Of a DNA stretch of 64,000 nucleotides, positions 42,412 to 49,342 are shown in pieces. This DNA is from UBA1924 sp963976625. GTDB lineage: Bacteria > Planctomycetota > Phycisphaerae > Phycisphaerales > UBA1924. Below the pieces are notes generated by a model that made no database searches, was not told where the DNA came from, and worked only from the letters and a program-made list of their open reading frames with translations. Every line of letters starts with the position of its first letter. Position 1 is the first letter of the stretch. Both the position numbers and the translations under genes were made by a program. The DNA is taken from the NCBI GenBank assembly GCA_963976625.1, contig CAXBLA010000010.1, forward strand, positions 1 to 64,000, given 5' to 3'.

Positions 42412-43001
42412 TACCGCAGCCGGATCGTCCGCGCATGACGCCCGTTGCGCAGGACCACGGCGTACAAGTGATCGAAGCTCGTTTCGTCGAGGTCTTCAAG
42501 CGCCGGCCCGCCAAGCGCGCCGATGATGGTGGGGACGGTGTTCGAGTGCGCGACGACAAGGATTTCTTCGTGGGTGGATGAGCCCATGATGACGCTGGCG
42601 AGGGCCTGGGCATCGAGCGGCGGGTAGGCCGCGGGCTTGATCCCGGTCGCGTTGGCGGTAGGAGCGGCGGTCTGCGATGAGCGGTTGGTCTGGGTGATAT
42701 AGATCGCGTCGATCGATTCGGCTTGCAGCATGGTTGCCAATCGCTGAGCGCGGAGCGCACCGGCCGCGTTGAGGTTCGGGTTCTGCCCCGCGTTGGCGTT
42801 GGTGTCGCCGTGGCGCACGACGAAGATCACTTGTGTGGTCGGCTCGGTCGAAGCATGGATCGTGTTGTTGGCACCGGTCTTCTGCATCGTTTCGTTGATC
42901 CGCGTCGAAGTCGGCTGCAAGAACCCAAGCCCGCCCATCAGCCCGAGACCGAGCGTAACAATCAGGCCGATGGTGAGCATGCGTGTGGGGGTGGTCTTCA
43001 T
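42408..43001 (-). CDS. Membrane-anchored histidine phosphatase family protein
   Basis: 197 residues from ATG 43001; the frame is open far upstream but only this start gives a sensible leader. Residues 8-30 are a hydrophobic anchor ('MLTIGLIVTLGLGLMGGLGF'). The phosphatase core starts with 'VIFVVRHGDTNANAG' (nucleophile His in RHG) and has 'LVVAHSNTVPTIIGALGG' with the second catalytic His; 'LQAESIDAIYITQTNRSSQTA' is the usual substrate-proximal helix. Such enzymes hydrolyse phosphate esters through a phosphohistidine; the substrate is unknown. It sits between two aspartic protease genes, convergent with the first and divergent from the second. Confidence 0.86.
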   Translation of the reverse strand: MKTTPTRMLTIGLIVTLGLGLMGGLGFLQPTSTRINETMQKTGANNTIHASTEPTTQVIFVVRHGDTNANAGQNPNLNAAGALRAQRLATMLQAESIDAIYITQTNRSSQTAAPTANATGIKPAAYPPLDAQALASVIMGSSTHEEILVVAHSNTVPTIIGALGGPALEDLDETSFDHLYAVVLRNGRHARTIRLRY

Positions 43002-43157
43002 GGTTCGTGGGCTTTCTGTGCGAGTTGGTGGTGTGTGAACACGGCGGTCATGGGGCGGACGCAAGGTTTCATCGTTGCGGCGTTCGTATTTACAAAATAT
43101 TGTATTCAATGGACAAGTCGGCGAGGGGCTGCCGCGATCATATGGTACAGTCCGCGG

Positions 43158-44483
43158 ATGAATATACACCTCGCCAAATCGCAAGCCGTGGGCGTCCGCC
43201 TGTTGATCCTGATGTTTGTGGCCGCTCTGTTCCTCGGCGGGTGCTCGTCGAGCGGTCGGCGTCTGCAGGTTCGTCCGCAGCAAGTCTCTTTGCACGCTTC
43301 TGATGCTGAGGCGTCGGATCAAGGTTTGGTCGAGATCCCGGTCGAGTTTCACGGGCACGAGGTCATCGCCGAGGTGATGATCAACGGCACCGGCCCGCAC
43401 CGCATGATTCTCGATACTGGGTCAGCCGTCTGCCAAATTTCGCCCGAGGTGGCTCGTCAAGCCGGGATCAGGCGGTCGAGCAGTGTCCGCACGAGGGATG
43501 CGCACGGGGGATCGCACCGAGAGGGCATGGGCATCGCAGAGACGATTCGGGTAGGAGCTCTTGATGGGCAAGGCGTTCCCTTGACCATCGATGATCTGCC
43601 GCCCTTCATCGCGGCGGACGGCGATATTGTCGGGATTCTGGGGTACAACATGTTCACCGGCCACACGCTGGTGATTGATTATCCTGAGCAGCGGGTTTTC
43701 CTGAGTGATTGGAGACTAGCGAGCAGCACGCCCGGGACGGTGCCTTTGAAGTTGATCAATGGGCGCGTGCCGTCTGTTCGTGTAGACATGATGACGGGCC
43801 ATGAGCGGCGGGGCATGCCGTTGGAGATGATTGTGGACACGGGCAGCGGCGCGGGAGTCGCTCTCGCGGGGTACTACACAGCGCTCTACGCGGACACCAA
43901 GCACACCTATCAGCGGGGGGCATCGATGTCCGCGAGCGGGTCGATCCAGCCGGTGCACTATGCACGGATGAACTATGACATGGATCTGCAGGGCGTGGTC
44001 ATCCGCAAGCTGATGGCCATCGTCAATGAAGACCTCCGCGAAGACCACACCACGATCGGCGGCGATTTTATGCGAAAGTTCAGGGTCAGCATCGACCCCG
44101 TCGGTCGGCACGCACGGTTCGAGCTGCCCGGTGGTGCCCCCGATGGTGCCAAAGAGATCGTCATGCCGGTATGGAAGGGGCATGGTTTCCGTCAGTCGAG
44201 GATCGATGATGGGCGTGGGCTGGTGGAATCGGTGGTTGAGGGTTCCGCGGCTCAGCGAGGTGGCTTACAGCCGGGAGACATCATCGTCGGCTTTGATGGC
44301 CAGCCCCTGAGTATCGATCCGCTGCACTGGCCGCTTCCTATCCAGGACGAGTCGATCCAGATCCGCTTGTTCGAGATCGAACGCGACGGCCAGCGTCTGG
44401 AACTCATGCTTGAGTTCCAGGACATCTTGCCCGATCCTGAGTTCTACAAGAGACATCAATCCCCACAGCCTGTGGCAGACTGA
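43158..44483 (+). CDS. Lipoprotein with two aspartic protease halves and a PDZ domain
   Basis: 441 residues. ATG 43158 opens a lipoprotein signal with lipobox 'FLGGC'. Residues about 70-205 contain 'GPHRMILDTGSAVCQISPEVARQAG' and 'GDIVGILGYNMFTGHTLVIDYPEQ'. Residues about 205-325 contain the second 'LEMIVDTGSGAGVALAGYY' and 'HTTIGGDFMRKFRVSIDPV'. Both catalytic Asp-Thr-Gly motifs are intact. A PDZ domain at about 345-430 ('VVEGSAAQRGGLQPGDIIVGFDGQPLS') should bind C-termini of substrates. The layout matches retropepsin-like PDZ proteases in other bacteria and suggests envelope proteolysis at a membrane. It is related to the gene at 41362. Confidence 0.86.
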   Translation: MNIHLAKSQAVGVRLLILMFVAALFLGGCSSSGRRLQVRPQQVSLHASDAEASDQGLVEIPVEFHGHEVIAEVMINGTGPHRMILDTGSAVCQISPEVARQAGIRRSSSVRTRDAHGGSHREGMGIAETIRVGALDGQGVPLTIDDLPPFIAADGDIVGILGYNMFTGHTLVIDYPEQRVFLSDWRLASSTPGTVPLKLINGRVPSVRVDMMTGHERRGMPLEMIVDTGSGAGVALAGYYTALYADTKHTYQRGASMSASGSIQPVHYARMNYDMDLQGVVIRKLMAIVNEDLREDHTTIGGDFMRKFRVSIDPVGRHARFELPGGAPDGAKEIVMPVWKGHGFRQSRIDDGRGLVESVVEGSAAQRGGLQPGDIIVGFDGQPLSIDPLHWPLPIQDESIQIRLFEIERDGQRLELMLEFQDILPDPEFYKRHQSPQPVAD

Positions 44484-44489
44484 GCAGGC

Positions 44490-45221
44490 TTAGCGGAGAT
44501 CAGCGCCCTGTGATTCGTAGTACGCGCCCAGCTCTGGTCGAGAGATGCCGTCGTACTTGGAGAGCATGGATTTGCTCCAGTTGTTGGGTTTGGCGCCGCG
44601 GTCCTTGAGGTACTGCTCGTACACCGCGTCATATTGATCGATCCCGCCAAGGGTTTCGTCGTCCGTCGGGTACTGATCGACGAAGAGCATGGACTCCGAT
44701 CCGAGGCGCGGGCGATGGCTCGGGGATTCATCGGGCACGCCGACGCAAAGACCATAGAGCGGCAGCACGCCCTTGGGCAGGTTGAGCAGCTCGGAGATCA
44801 CGGGCAAATGGTTGCGGAGCCCGCCGATGTAGCAGGTGCCGTAGCCGAGGGATTCGAGGGCGAGCACGAAGTTCTGCGCAAAGAGCGTCGCGTCGATGGA
44901 CGCGAGGAGGAACGCCTCGAATCGTTGGTCGAACGCTTTGCCGGCCCGCTCGTGGATGAGCATGAGCTTGCGGAGGTCGCCGCAGATGATGAAGAACGCG
45001 GGGCAATCGCGGACCTTGGGCTGGGGCCCGCAGTGGTCGGCAATGATCTGTCTTTTGTCGTTGTCCTGGATGTGGAGCACGCAGTAGGACTGGACCGCTG
45101 AGGATGTAGCCGCGGCTTGCCCGGCGGCCATCGCTTCGTCGATGTGGGCCTGGGGCACGGGCGCGTCGGTGTACTTGCGGATTGAGCGGTGGGCACGCAT
45201 GGTGCGGATGGTGTCGTTCAT
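44490..45221 (-). CDS. Nitroreductase family flavin oxidoreductase (last gene of riboswitch operon)
   Basis: 243 residues. 'TMRAHRSIRKYTDAPVPQAHIDEAMAAGQAAATSSAVQSYCVLHI' is the FMN-binding start of the nitroreductase fold (NfsA/Frp branch), with 'DCPAFFIICGDLRKL', 'ASIDATLFAQNFVLALESLGYGTCYIGGLRNHLPVI' and 'VGVPDESPSHRPRLG' following. Such enzymes reduce nitro compounds, quinones, flavins or, in the related BluB branch, cleave flavin to make dimethylbenzimidazole. This sequence looks like NfsA more than BluB. It starts 1 nt after the BFD-like gene and is the fifth gene downstream of the cobalamin riboswitch, so corrinoid reduction is a testable idea (inference). Confidence 0.87.
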   Translation of the reverse strand: MNDTIRTMRAHRSIRKYTDAPVPQAHIDEAMAAGQAAATSSAVQSYCVLHIQDNDKRQIIADHCGPQPKVRDCPAFFIICGDLRKLMLIHERAGKAFDQRFEAFLLASIDATLFAQNFVLALESLGYGTCYIGGLRNHLPVISELLNLPKGVLPLYGLCVGVPDESPSHRPRLGSESMLFVDQYPTDDETLGGIDQYDAVYEQYLKDRGAKPNNWSKSMLSKYDGISRPELGAYYESQGADLR

Positions 45222-45222
45222 G

Positions 45223-45441
45223 TCACAACGGTAGGGGATCGAAGGCGGTTTGGCCGGTCTGGATCATGAGCAGAATGTAGGGTGTGCACAGCGCGCAGCC
45301 GGTGGTGCATCCGGTCTGGTCGCGGAGTTTTTGGAGGATGTGTTGCTCGTCGGTGATGCCTTTGGCGCGCAGCGCGAGTGCGGTCTGGAGCATATCGCTG
45401 AACTTGACTTGGTGGCACACGCACCGATCGACTGATCCCAT
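45223..45441 (-). CDS. BFD-like [2Fe-2S]-binding protein
   Basis: 72 residues. Cys7 and Cys9 in 'DRCVCHQVKFSD', and Cys45, Cys49 and Cys52 in 'TGCTTGCALCTPYI', match the bacterioferritin-associated ferredoxin fold (C-x-C then C-x2-C) with one additional Cys. Such modules pass electrons between a reductase and an iron or metal centre. It sits 15 nt after the pseudopilin gene and 1 nt before the nitroreductase gene, so it probably serves as redox partner of the nitroreductase (inference). Confidence 0.82.
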   Translation of the reverse strand: MGSVDRCVCHQVKFSDMLQTALALRAKGITDEQHILQKLRDQTGCTTGCALCTPYILLMIQTGQTAFDPLPL

Positions 45442-45456
45442 CTGTTCACCTGCTTG

Positions 45457-46287
45457 CTATCGCCAGCGTTTGGCGTTCTGGATGTAGTTGGGATCGTTGG
45501 ACGCCGAGATTGATCCGATGCCGTACTGCTCGATCGAGCGTGCTTCGGGATCGTGTCGTTCGTGGACGACCGAGCCGTCGGCATGGGCGACGATCGCGGT
45601 GCCGAATCCGGGGCCGTTCGATTTGCCATGGCGGAAGGCGGTCGTGGGCGAGTAGTTCGGGCTCCAGCCCGAGCTAGATCCAGCACCGGGTGTAAACAAC
45701 TCTGGCGGATCGAGCAGCGCGGAGTTCGAAGGCTGCCCGCTGAATAACGCGATGAGCGTATCAGCAAAGACCAGTTGTACCGACGGTCGGCTGATGTCCG
45801 ACACACGCAGCGTGCGTTGGTTGTACAACGAGTAGTACCCGCTCGTCGCCGGCGAGAGCCCGTAGGCGTTGTAGCCGTAGGTCGAGGTAAACGAGCCCGT
45901 CGAGCCCTGGGTGCGGTAGGTGTCGGGGTGCTGGCTGGGGCATTCATACACCGACGAATCGCCCGGTGCTGCCGAGAGGTACGGGGTGAGCGTGCCGTCG
46001 GTGTGATCGAGGGTCTGCGTGGCGATGTTCTCGGAGCCGTACCAATACTTTCGGCTCATCCCGCTGGTGTGCAGGTGGGGCATGGCCAGCCCGCGATGGT
46101 CGTCGGTGTACATGATCCACGCGGTGACGAGCTGGCGTTGGTTGGAGCTGCACACGACGGACCTGGCCGACCGGCGGGCGCTGCCCATCGCGGGCAGCAA
46201 GATCGAGATCAGCAGCGCGATGATGGCGATGACGACCAAGAGTTCGATCAGCGTGAAGCCCCGAGATGGTCGGCGGGCGTTTTTCAC
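45457..46287 (-). CDS. Pseudopilin-like protein with type IV prepilin leader
   Basis: 276 residues from GTG 46287. 'SRGFTLIELLVVIAIIALLISILLPAMGSARRSAR' is a prepilin peptidase site (cut after Gly) and hydrophobic helix with Glu5, as in T2SS pseudopilins. The rest resembles the large planctomycete prepilin-like family: 'VVCSSNQRQLVTAWIMYTDDH', 'TYGYNAYGLSP', and a terminal 'AFRHGKSNG...AHADGSVVHERHDP'. GTG overlaps the stop of the preceding propeller gene (GTGA). Its role in the riboswitch operon could be a secretion-linked surface filament or display protein; the gspDE genes of a T2SS lie elsewhere in this window. Confidence 0.87.
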   Translation of the reverse strand: MKNARRPSRGFTLIELLVVIAIIALLISILLPAMGSARRSARSVVCSSNQRQLVTAWIMYTDDHRGLAMPHLHTSGMSRKYWYGSENIATQTLDHTDGTLTPYLSAAPGDSSVYECPSQHPDTYRTQGSTGSFTSTYGYNAYGLSPATSGYYSLYNQRTLRVSDISRPSVQLVFADTLIALFSGQPSNSALLDPPELFTPGAGSSSGWSPNYSPTTAFRHGKSNGPGFGTAIVAHADGSVVHERHDPEARSIEQYGIGSISASNDPNYIQNAKRWR

Positions 46288-47882
46288 GGTTGGAGCTGCT
46301 CGATGAGTTGGGTGCGGGTGATGCGTCCTTCAAGGAACGCTCGGACGATGTCTTGTGGTGACCGATCGGGCGATCTGAGCTTCACTGATGGGCTGGTATC
46401 GAAGGCGACGATGCCCGACTCGCCGCTGGTGTAGATCCACGACCCGATCACTGCAGGTGTCGAGCCCGCGCCGGTGAACCGCTGGGCGACAAATCCAGGG
46501 TCGGTTGGGTGCTTGGTGAGGTCAACGAGTTGCAGATCGGTGCAGTGCCCGATGTACGAGCTGAGTGTCGCTTCATCGAGCGTGCCGACGAGGAGCATGG
46601 GTGATCGGTCAACGGTGACACTGATCGGCTGGTGCGTCCAGCCGCCGAGCGAGAGGAACGATTCGCCGATATCCCAGGTCCCGTTGTCATTGGCGTCGTC
46701 GAGGGTCTCGATGGCCGAGTCCCAAAGAACACTCGCCGAGTCGCCGGAGTCTTGGATAAATTCGATGCTCGGCAGCGTGCCAAAGAACGGGATGAAATCG
46801 AACGGCGTCGTGGACACCCCGCCCGAAACAATCACATCACCCGATGGCAGAATCACCGGCGAGGCATCCGTGCGGTTGGTCGGGACGGACCAAACCAGAT
46901 CGCCGGTGGCCCGATCGAGCTTGACGGTGTTGGAGTTGAACTGCAAGCCGTTGAAGCTGTAGGACGATGCGTAGAGGTGCCCGCGTGCGATCGAGAGGCC
47001 GCTGTAGAACCCGGCGTTGATGGTGTTGGTGAAGGTCCAGCTCGGCGAAGGGGCGCTGGTCGCATTCGCATCAAAAGCGTGGATCTGTCCACGCTGCGAG
47101 CCCGTACCCGCGGCCGTCGCGACATACACCGTCTTGTGCGCATAACCCGGTGTGTTGCCCGAGCTATCCCCGAGCAGCGCCGTCTGCCAAACGATCTCGC
47201 CGGGCTGGTAGGGGTTGTCGATCGCATCGAACGGATCGACATTGATGCAGGTGAGCCGGGCGGGCGAGCCGCCGCCGAGGGAGTAGTTGGTGATGAATGC
47301 GCGGTCCCGGTTGCCCAGGTCATCGGTGACGATCGGCGAGGCGTTGACAAGGATCCCACTCATGTTAGTTGACCAGTTGTTCGACCCGGTGTTTGTATCG
47401 ATGGCGATCAACTCATCGGCGATGGCGATGAGCAACTGTTGATGCTCGAGATCGAGCGTTGGTGTGGACCAGGATTCGAGCACGCGGGCCGGGATCGGTG
47501 TCGCCCATTGGAAGCCGCCGGTGAAGCGATCGAACGCAACGGCAAAGCTGCTGCCCGGGGTCTTTGGATCGGTGGCGATCGCGTAGATGCGATGGGCATC
47601 GCCGACGAGCCCGGTCTGGGGGAGTGGGATGTAGCTGGTGCCGGTGTCGTCGGTGCCCGCGATCCATGTGGGGGAATCCAGCGTGGTAGATGCGTTTGAG
47701 AGACGGAGGTTCGACTGCCCGTGGTGCTTGGCGGAGCCGCCGAAGTGGGTCCACGCGACGGGGGCGAGCTGGTGCGTGTGGTGCTCATGGCGTTGGTCAA
47801 TCGGATCGAGTAGCGTGACAGACTGAGCGATAGCGTTCGAGCAGACGAAGCCGGTTATCAGAATGGAGATTGTTTGTTTCAT
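46284..47882 (-). CDS. Secreted PQQ-like beta-propeller protein
   Basis: 532 residues. The signal peptide is 'MKQTISILITGFVCSNAIAQ'. The mature part starts 'VAWTHFGGSAKHHGQSNLRLS', the usual opening of PQQ-like propellers. The blades show repeats such as 'SFAVAFDRFTGGFQWATPIP', 'LLIAIADELIAIDTNTGSNNWSTNM', 'GQIHAFDANATSAPSPSWTF' and 'NTVKLDRATGDLVWSVPTNRT'. The C-terminal 'DRSPQDIVRAFLEGRITRTQLIEQL' looks like a short helical appendix. It lies second in the cobalamin-riboswitch operon. Bacteroides BtuG, a B12-binding surface protein, is also a propeller, but of YVTN type; similarity of role is an inference, not a family match. Confidence 0.85.
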   Translation of the reverse strand: MKQTISILITGFVCSNAIAQSVTLLDPIDQRHEHHTHQLAPVAWTHFGGSAKHHGQSNLRLSNASTTLDSPTWIAGTDDTGTSYIPLPQTGLVGDAHRIYAIATDPKTPGSSFAVAFDRFTGGFQWATPIPARVLESWSTPTLDLEHQQLLIAIADELIAIDTNTGSNNWSTNMSGILVNASPIVTDDLGNRDRAFITNYSLGGGSPARLTCINVDPFDAIDNPYQPGEIVWQTALLGDSSGNTPGYAHKTVYVATAAGTGSQRGQIHAFDANATSAPSPSWTFTNTINAGFYSGLSIARGHLYASSYSFNGLQFNSNTVKLDRATGDLVWSVPTNRTDASPVILPSGDVIVSGGVSTTPFDFIPFFGTLPSIEFIQDSGDSASVLWDSAIETLDDANDNGTWDIGESFLSLGGWTHQPISVTVDRSPMLLVGTLDEATLSSYIGHCTDLQLVDLTKHPTDPGFVAQRFTGAGSTPAVIGSWIYTSGESGIVAFDTSPSVKLRSPDRSPQDIVRAFLEGRITRTQLIEQLQP

Positions 47883-47920
47883 CAGTGCTCCGGGTGCGAA
47901 ACTAGTCGCGTGTGGCTCAA

Positions 47921-47983
47921 GCAGCCTGACCGGGTTTCGCCGATCAGGCTGCGATCTCTCTCCGCTCCCAGTTGGGAACGGAG
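47921..47983 (-). promoter_or_regulatory. Two consecutive stem-loops between operon genes 1 and 2
   Basis: Hairpin A: 10-bp stem 47960-47969 with 47974-47983 around a 4-nt loop. Hairpin B: 9-bp stem 47921-47929 with 47944-47952. Neither is followed by a clean T-run on the minus strand, so partial termination or protection of the upstream message is more likely than full termination. Confidence 0.6.
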
Positions 47984-47995
47984 TCGTGGGGTTCG

Positions 47996-48844
47996 TTATG
48001 CGCGTCGGCGGCGCGTGGCGCAGATCCCGCCCAGCGAGAGCAGGGCCAGTGCGCCCGGGGCGGGCACCGCGACGACGGCGTCGATCTCGAAGGCCGAGTC
48101 TGATTCGTTGAGGAAGCGGACAAAGCTGGCTGATTCGAGCCCGGTCGAGCTGATGTCGATGCCGACCCCGCCGCCCGAGCCGTTGTACAGGCCCACGAGC
48201 TGGTCGAAGTTCAGGTTCGCGAAGTCGCTCAATCCCAGCGACGGGTCCATCGCCTGGGTGAAGTCGGATTCGATCGAACCCAATGAGCCCGGCGTCGGCA
48301 CACCAAAGTCGCTGTAGCCCAGCGTCGGGAAGAGGTCGAGCGTAGTCACGGCCGCGGTGATCCAGTTGAGCCCGTCGCTCGAGACCTGCACGGTCGCGGC
48401 TCCGCCAGCGCCGAAGATAAACGGGTTGGCCCCGGTCAGCCCCGAGCCATCGTTGGTGGAGTCCGCATCGGACCAGGAGCTATCGACAAAGCCCGCGTTG
48501 GAGAACACGATCAGGTCGATGCCATAGGCGTGCGACGCGCTGTTGGTGATCGCGGTGTCGAACCCGAGATCGAGATGCCCGCCCGAGCCGATCGAGACAA
48601 GCTCGTCGGTGCCGAAGGCCGGGTTGAACGGGGTCACCCCGCCCGGGAACACGCCCTCGCCCGTGAAGCGTTCGGCGGCTCCCAGCGCGGTGCTCGCGTC
48701 GGTGTACCCCGCGGCGGCATTTGTACCTTGATCGTAATCGAGCACGCTCGATGCGAATGGGCCGGCAAGGACGACGGATGTGCAAAGGGTGGTGACAGCA
48801 ACGGCTGACGATGTGAGCGCGGCGATATTCTTCTTCATATGCAT
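47996..48844 (-). CDS. PEP-CTERM-like exported protein, first gene of cobalamin riboswitch operon
   Basis: 282 residues from ATG 48844; ATG 48838 two codons later is equally possible. The signal peptide is 'MKKNIAALTSSAVAVTTLCTSVVLA'. The mature part has 'SSVLDYDQGTNAAAGYTDASTALGAAERFTGEG', 'LVSIGSGGHLDLGFDTAITN', 'GIDLIVFSNAGFVDSSW', 'ATVQVSSDGLNWITAAVTT' and 'EIDAVVAVPAPGAL', a beta-sandwich seen in secreted cell-surface proteins. The tail 'APGALALLSLGGICATRRRR' is the sorting variant also found at 10605-13260. It lies downstream of a cobalamin riboswitch with a leader of about 190 nt. A role in binding or capturing corrinoids at the surface is an inference from this regulation. Confidence 0.85.
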   Translation of the reverse strand: MHMKKNIAALTSSAVAVTTLCTSVVLAGPFASSVLDYDQGTNAAAGYTDASTALGAAERFTGEGVFPGGVTPFNPAFGTDELVSIGSGGHLDLGFDTAITNSASHAYGIDLIVFSNAGFVDSSWSDADSTNDGSGLTGANPFIFGAGGAATVQVSSDGLNWITAAVTTLDLFPTLGYSDFGVPTPGSLGSIESDFTQAMDPSLGLSDFANLNFDQLVGLYNGSGGGVGIDISSTGLESASFVRFLNESDSAFEIDAVVAVPAPGALALLSLGGICATRRRRA

Positions 48845-49034
48845 CTGCGGCTCGCTTTCCCGGTGCTTTCGCGGCACCGTTGTAAGTACCCACGACACAG
48901 CGCAGGCATTCCCCGATGAACAAATCGAATGATTCATCGGCCAGCGATACAAACAGAGATGGTGGGGGAGCTCGCGCGGGGAACGGTGCGAACAAGTCCA
49001 CCAACCCCAATCGCGAGGGCCGACATACATGTTC
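48845..49034 (-). promoter_or_regulatory. Leader between cobalamin riboswitch and first operon gene
   Basis: 190 nt without a gene. On the minus strand CGGTGC and GCACCG enclose CGCGAAA just upstream of the start codon, and CGATGAA pairs with TTCATCG further up. Either hairpin could act as an expression platform; the first could mask the ribosome binding region. No intrinsic terminator with a T-run was seen, which favours translational control. Confidence 0.5.
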
Positions 49035-49248
49035 GAGGCAGGTCTTCCGGCTCTGGGCTCGGTCTGCTCGGCCTTCCCGATCGGTCGATCTGTGTAGATC
49101 GCGATCAGTGGCTTGGGTCTCCCGAACAGCGATTGCTGTGTTGGGGACCCACAGAGCAGACTTCAATGCCCATTACGGCGGCGCGTCCGCGGCGGCTTTT
49201 CACCGCACTTCCCTTTTCACCCGGATGGAAACACCCCCCGGGCACCAA
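49035..49248 (-). ncRNA. Cobalamin (adenosylcobalamin/B12) riboswitch
   Basis: Read on the minus strand, the conserved elements occur in order and spacing of the cobalamin riboswitch: GGTGCC (49246-49241), AAAAGGGAA (49217-49209), GGTGAAAA then the 'CGCGGACGCGCCGCCGTAA' core, AAGCCACTG (around 49106-49114), GGGAAGGC (49078-49071) and the closing 'GCCGGAAGACCTGCC' (ending 49037). This B12 box and its partners are diagnostic. The riboswitch should lower expression of the downstream operon (genes 48844 to 44490) when cobalamin is plentiful. The switch lies back-to-back with recQ, which reads the other way. Confidence 0.95.
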
Positions 49249-49258
49249 GAACAGCCCT

Positions 49259-49287
49259 AGCCTAGCAAGTTGCCCAAGCGAAAGCAA
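49259..49287 (-). promoter_or_regulatory. Candidate promoter of the riboswitch transcript
   Basis: On the minus strand TTGCTT (49287-49282) and TAGGCT (49264-49259) are separated by 17 nt, placing a transcription start at the 5' edge of the riboswitch. The hexamers match the sigma-70 consensus only partly. Confidence 0.35.
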
Positions 49288-49342
49288 ACCCGACGAAAAA
49301 TCACCCTCGCAAGCCAATAATCAAAGCTCACCCAACGAACCT

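Noticed and set aside
44490..45221. Assignment of the nitroreductase as BluB (dimethylbenzimidazole synthase)
   Set aside because: The motif order fits the NfsA/Frp branch better; BluB identity would need a profile comparison that I cannot run.
48929..49342. N-terminal extension of RecQ by 138 codons
   Set aside because: The extension would run through the cobalamin riboswitch on the opposite strand and is not helicase-like; the ATG at 49343 begins the family similarity.
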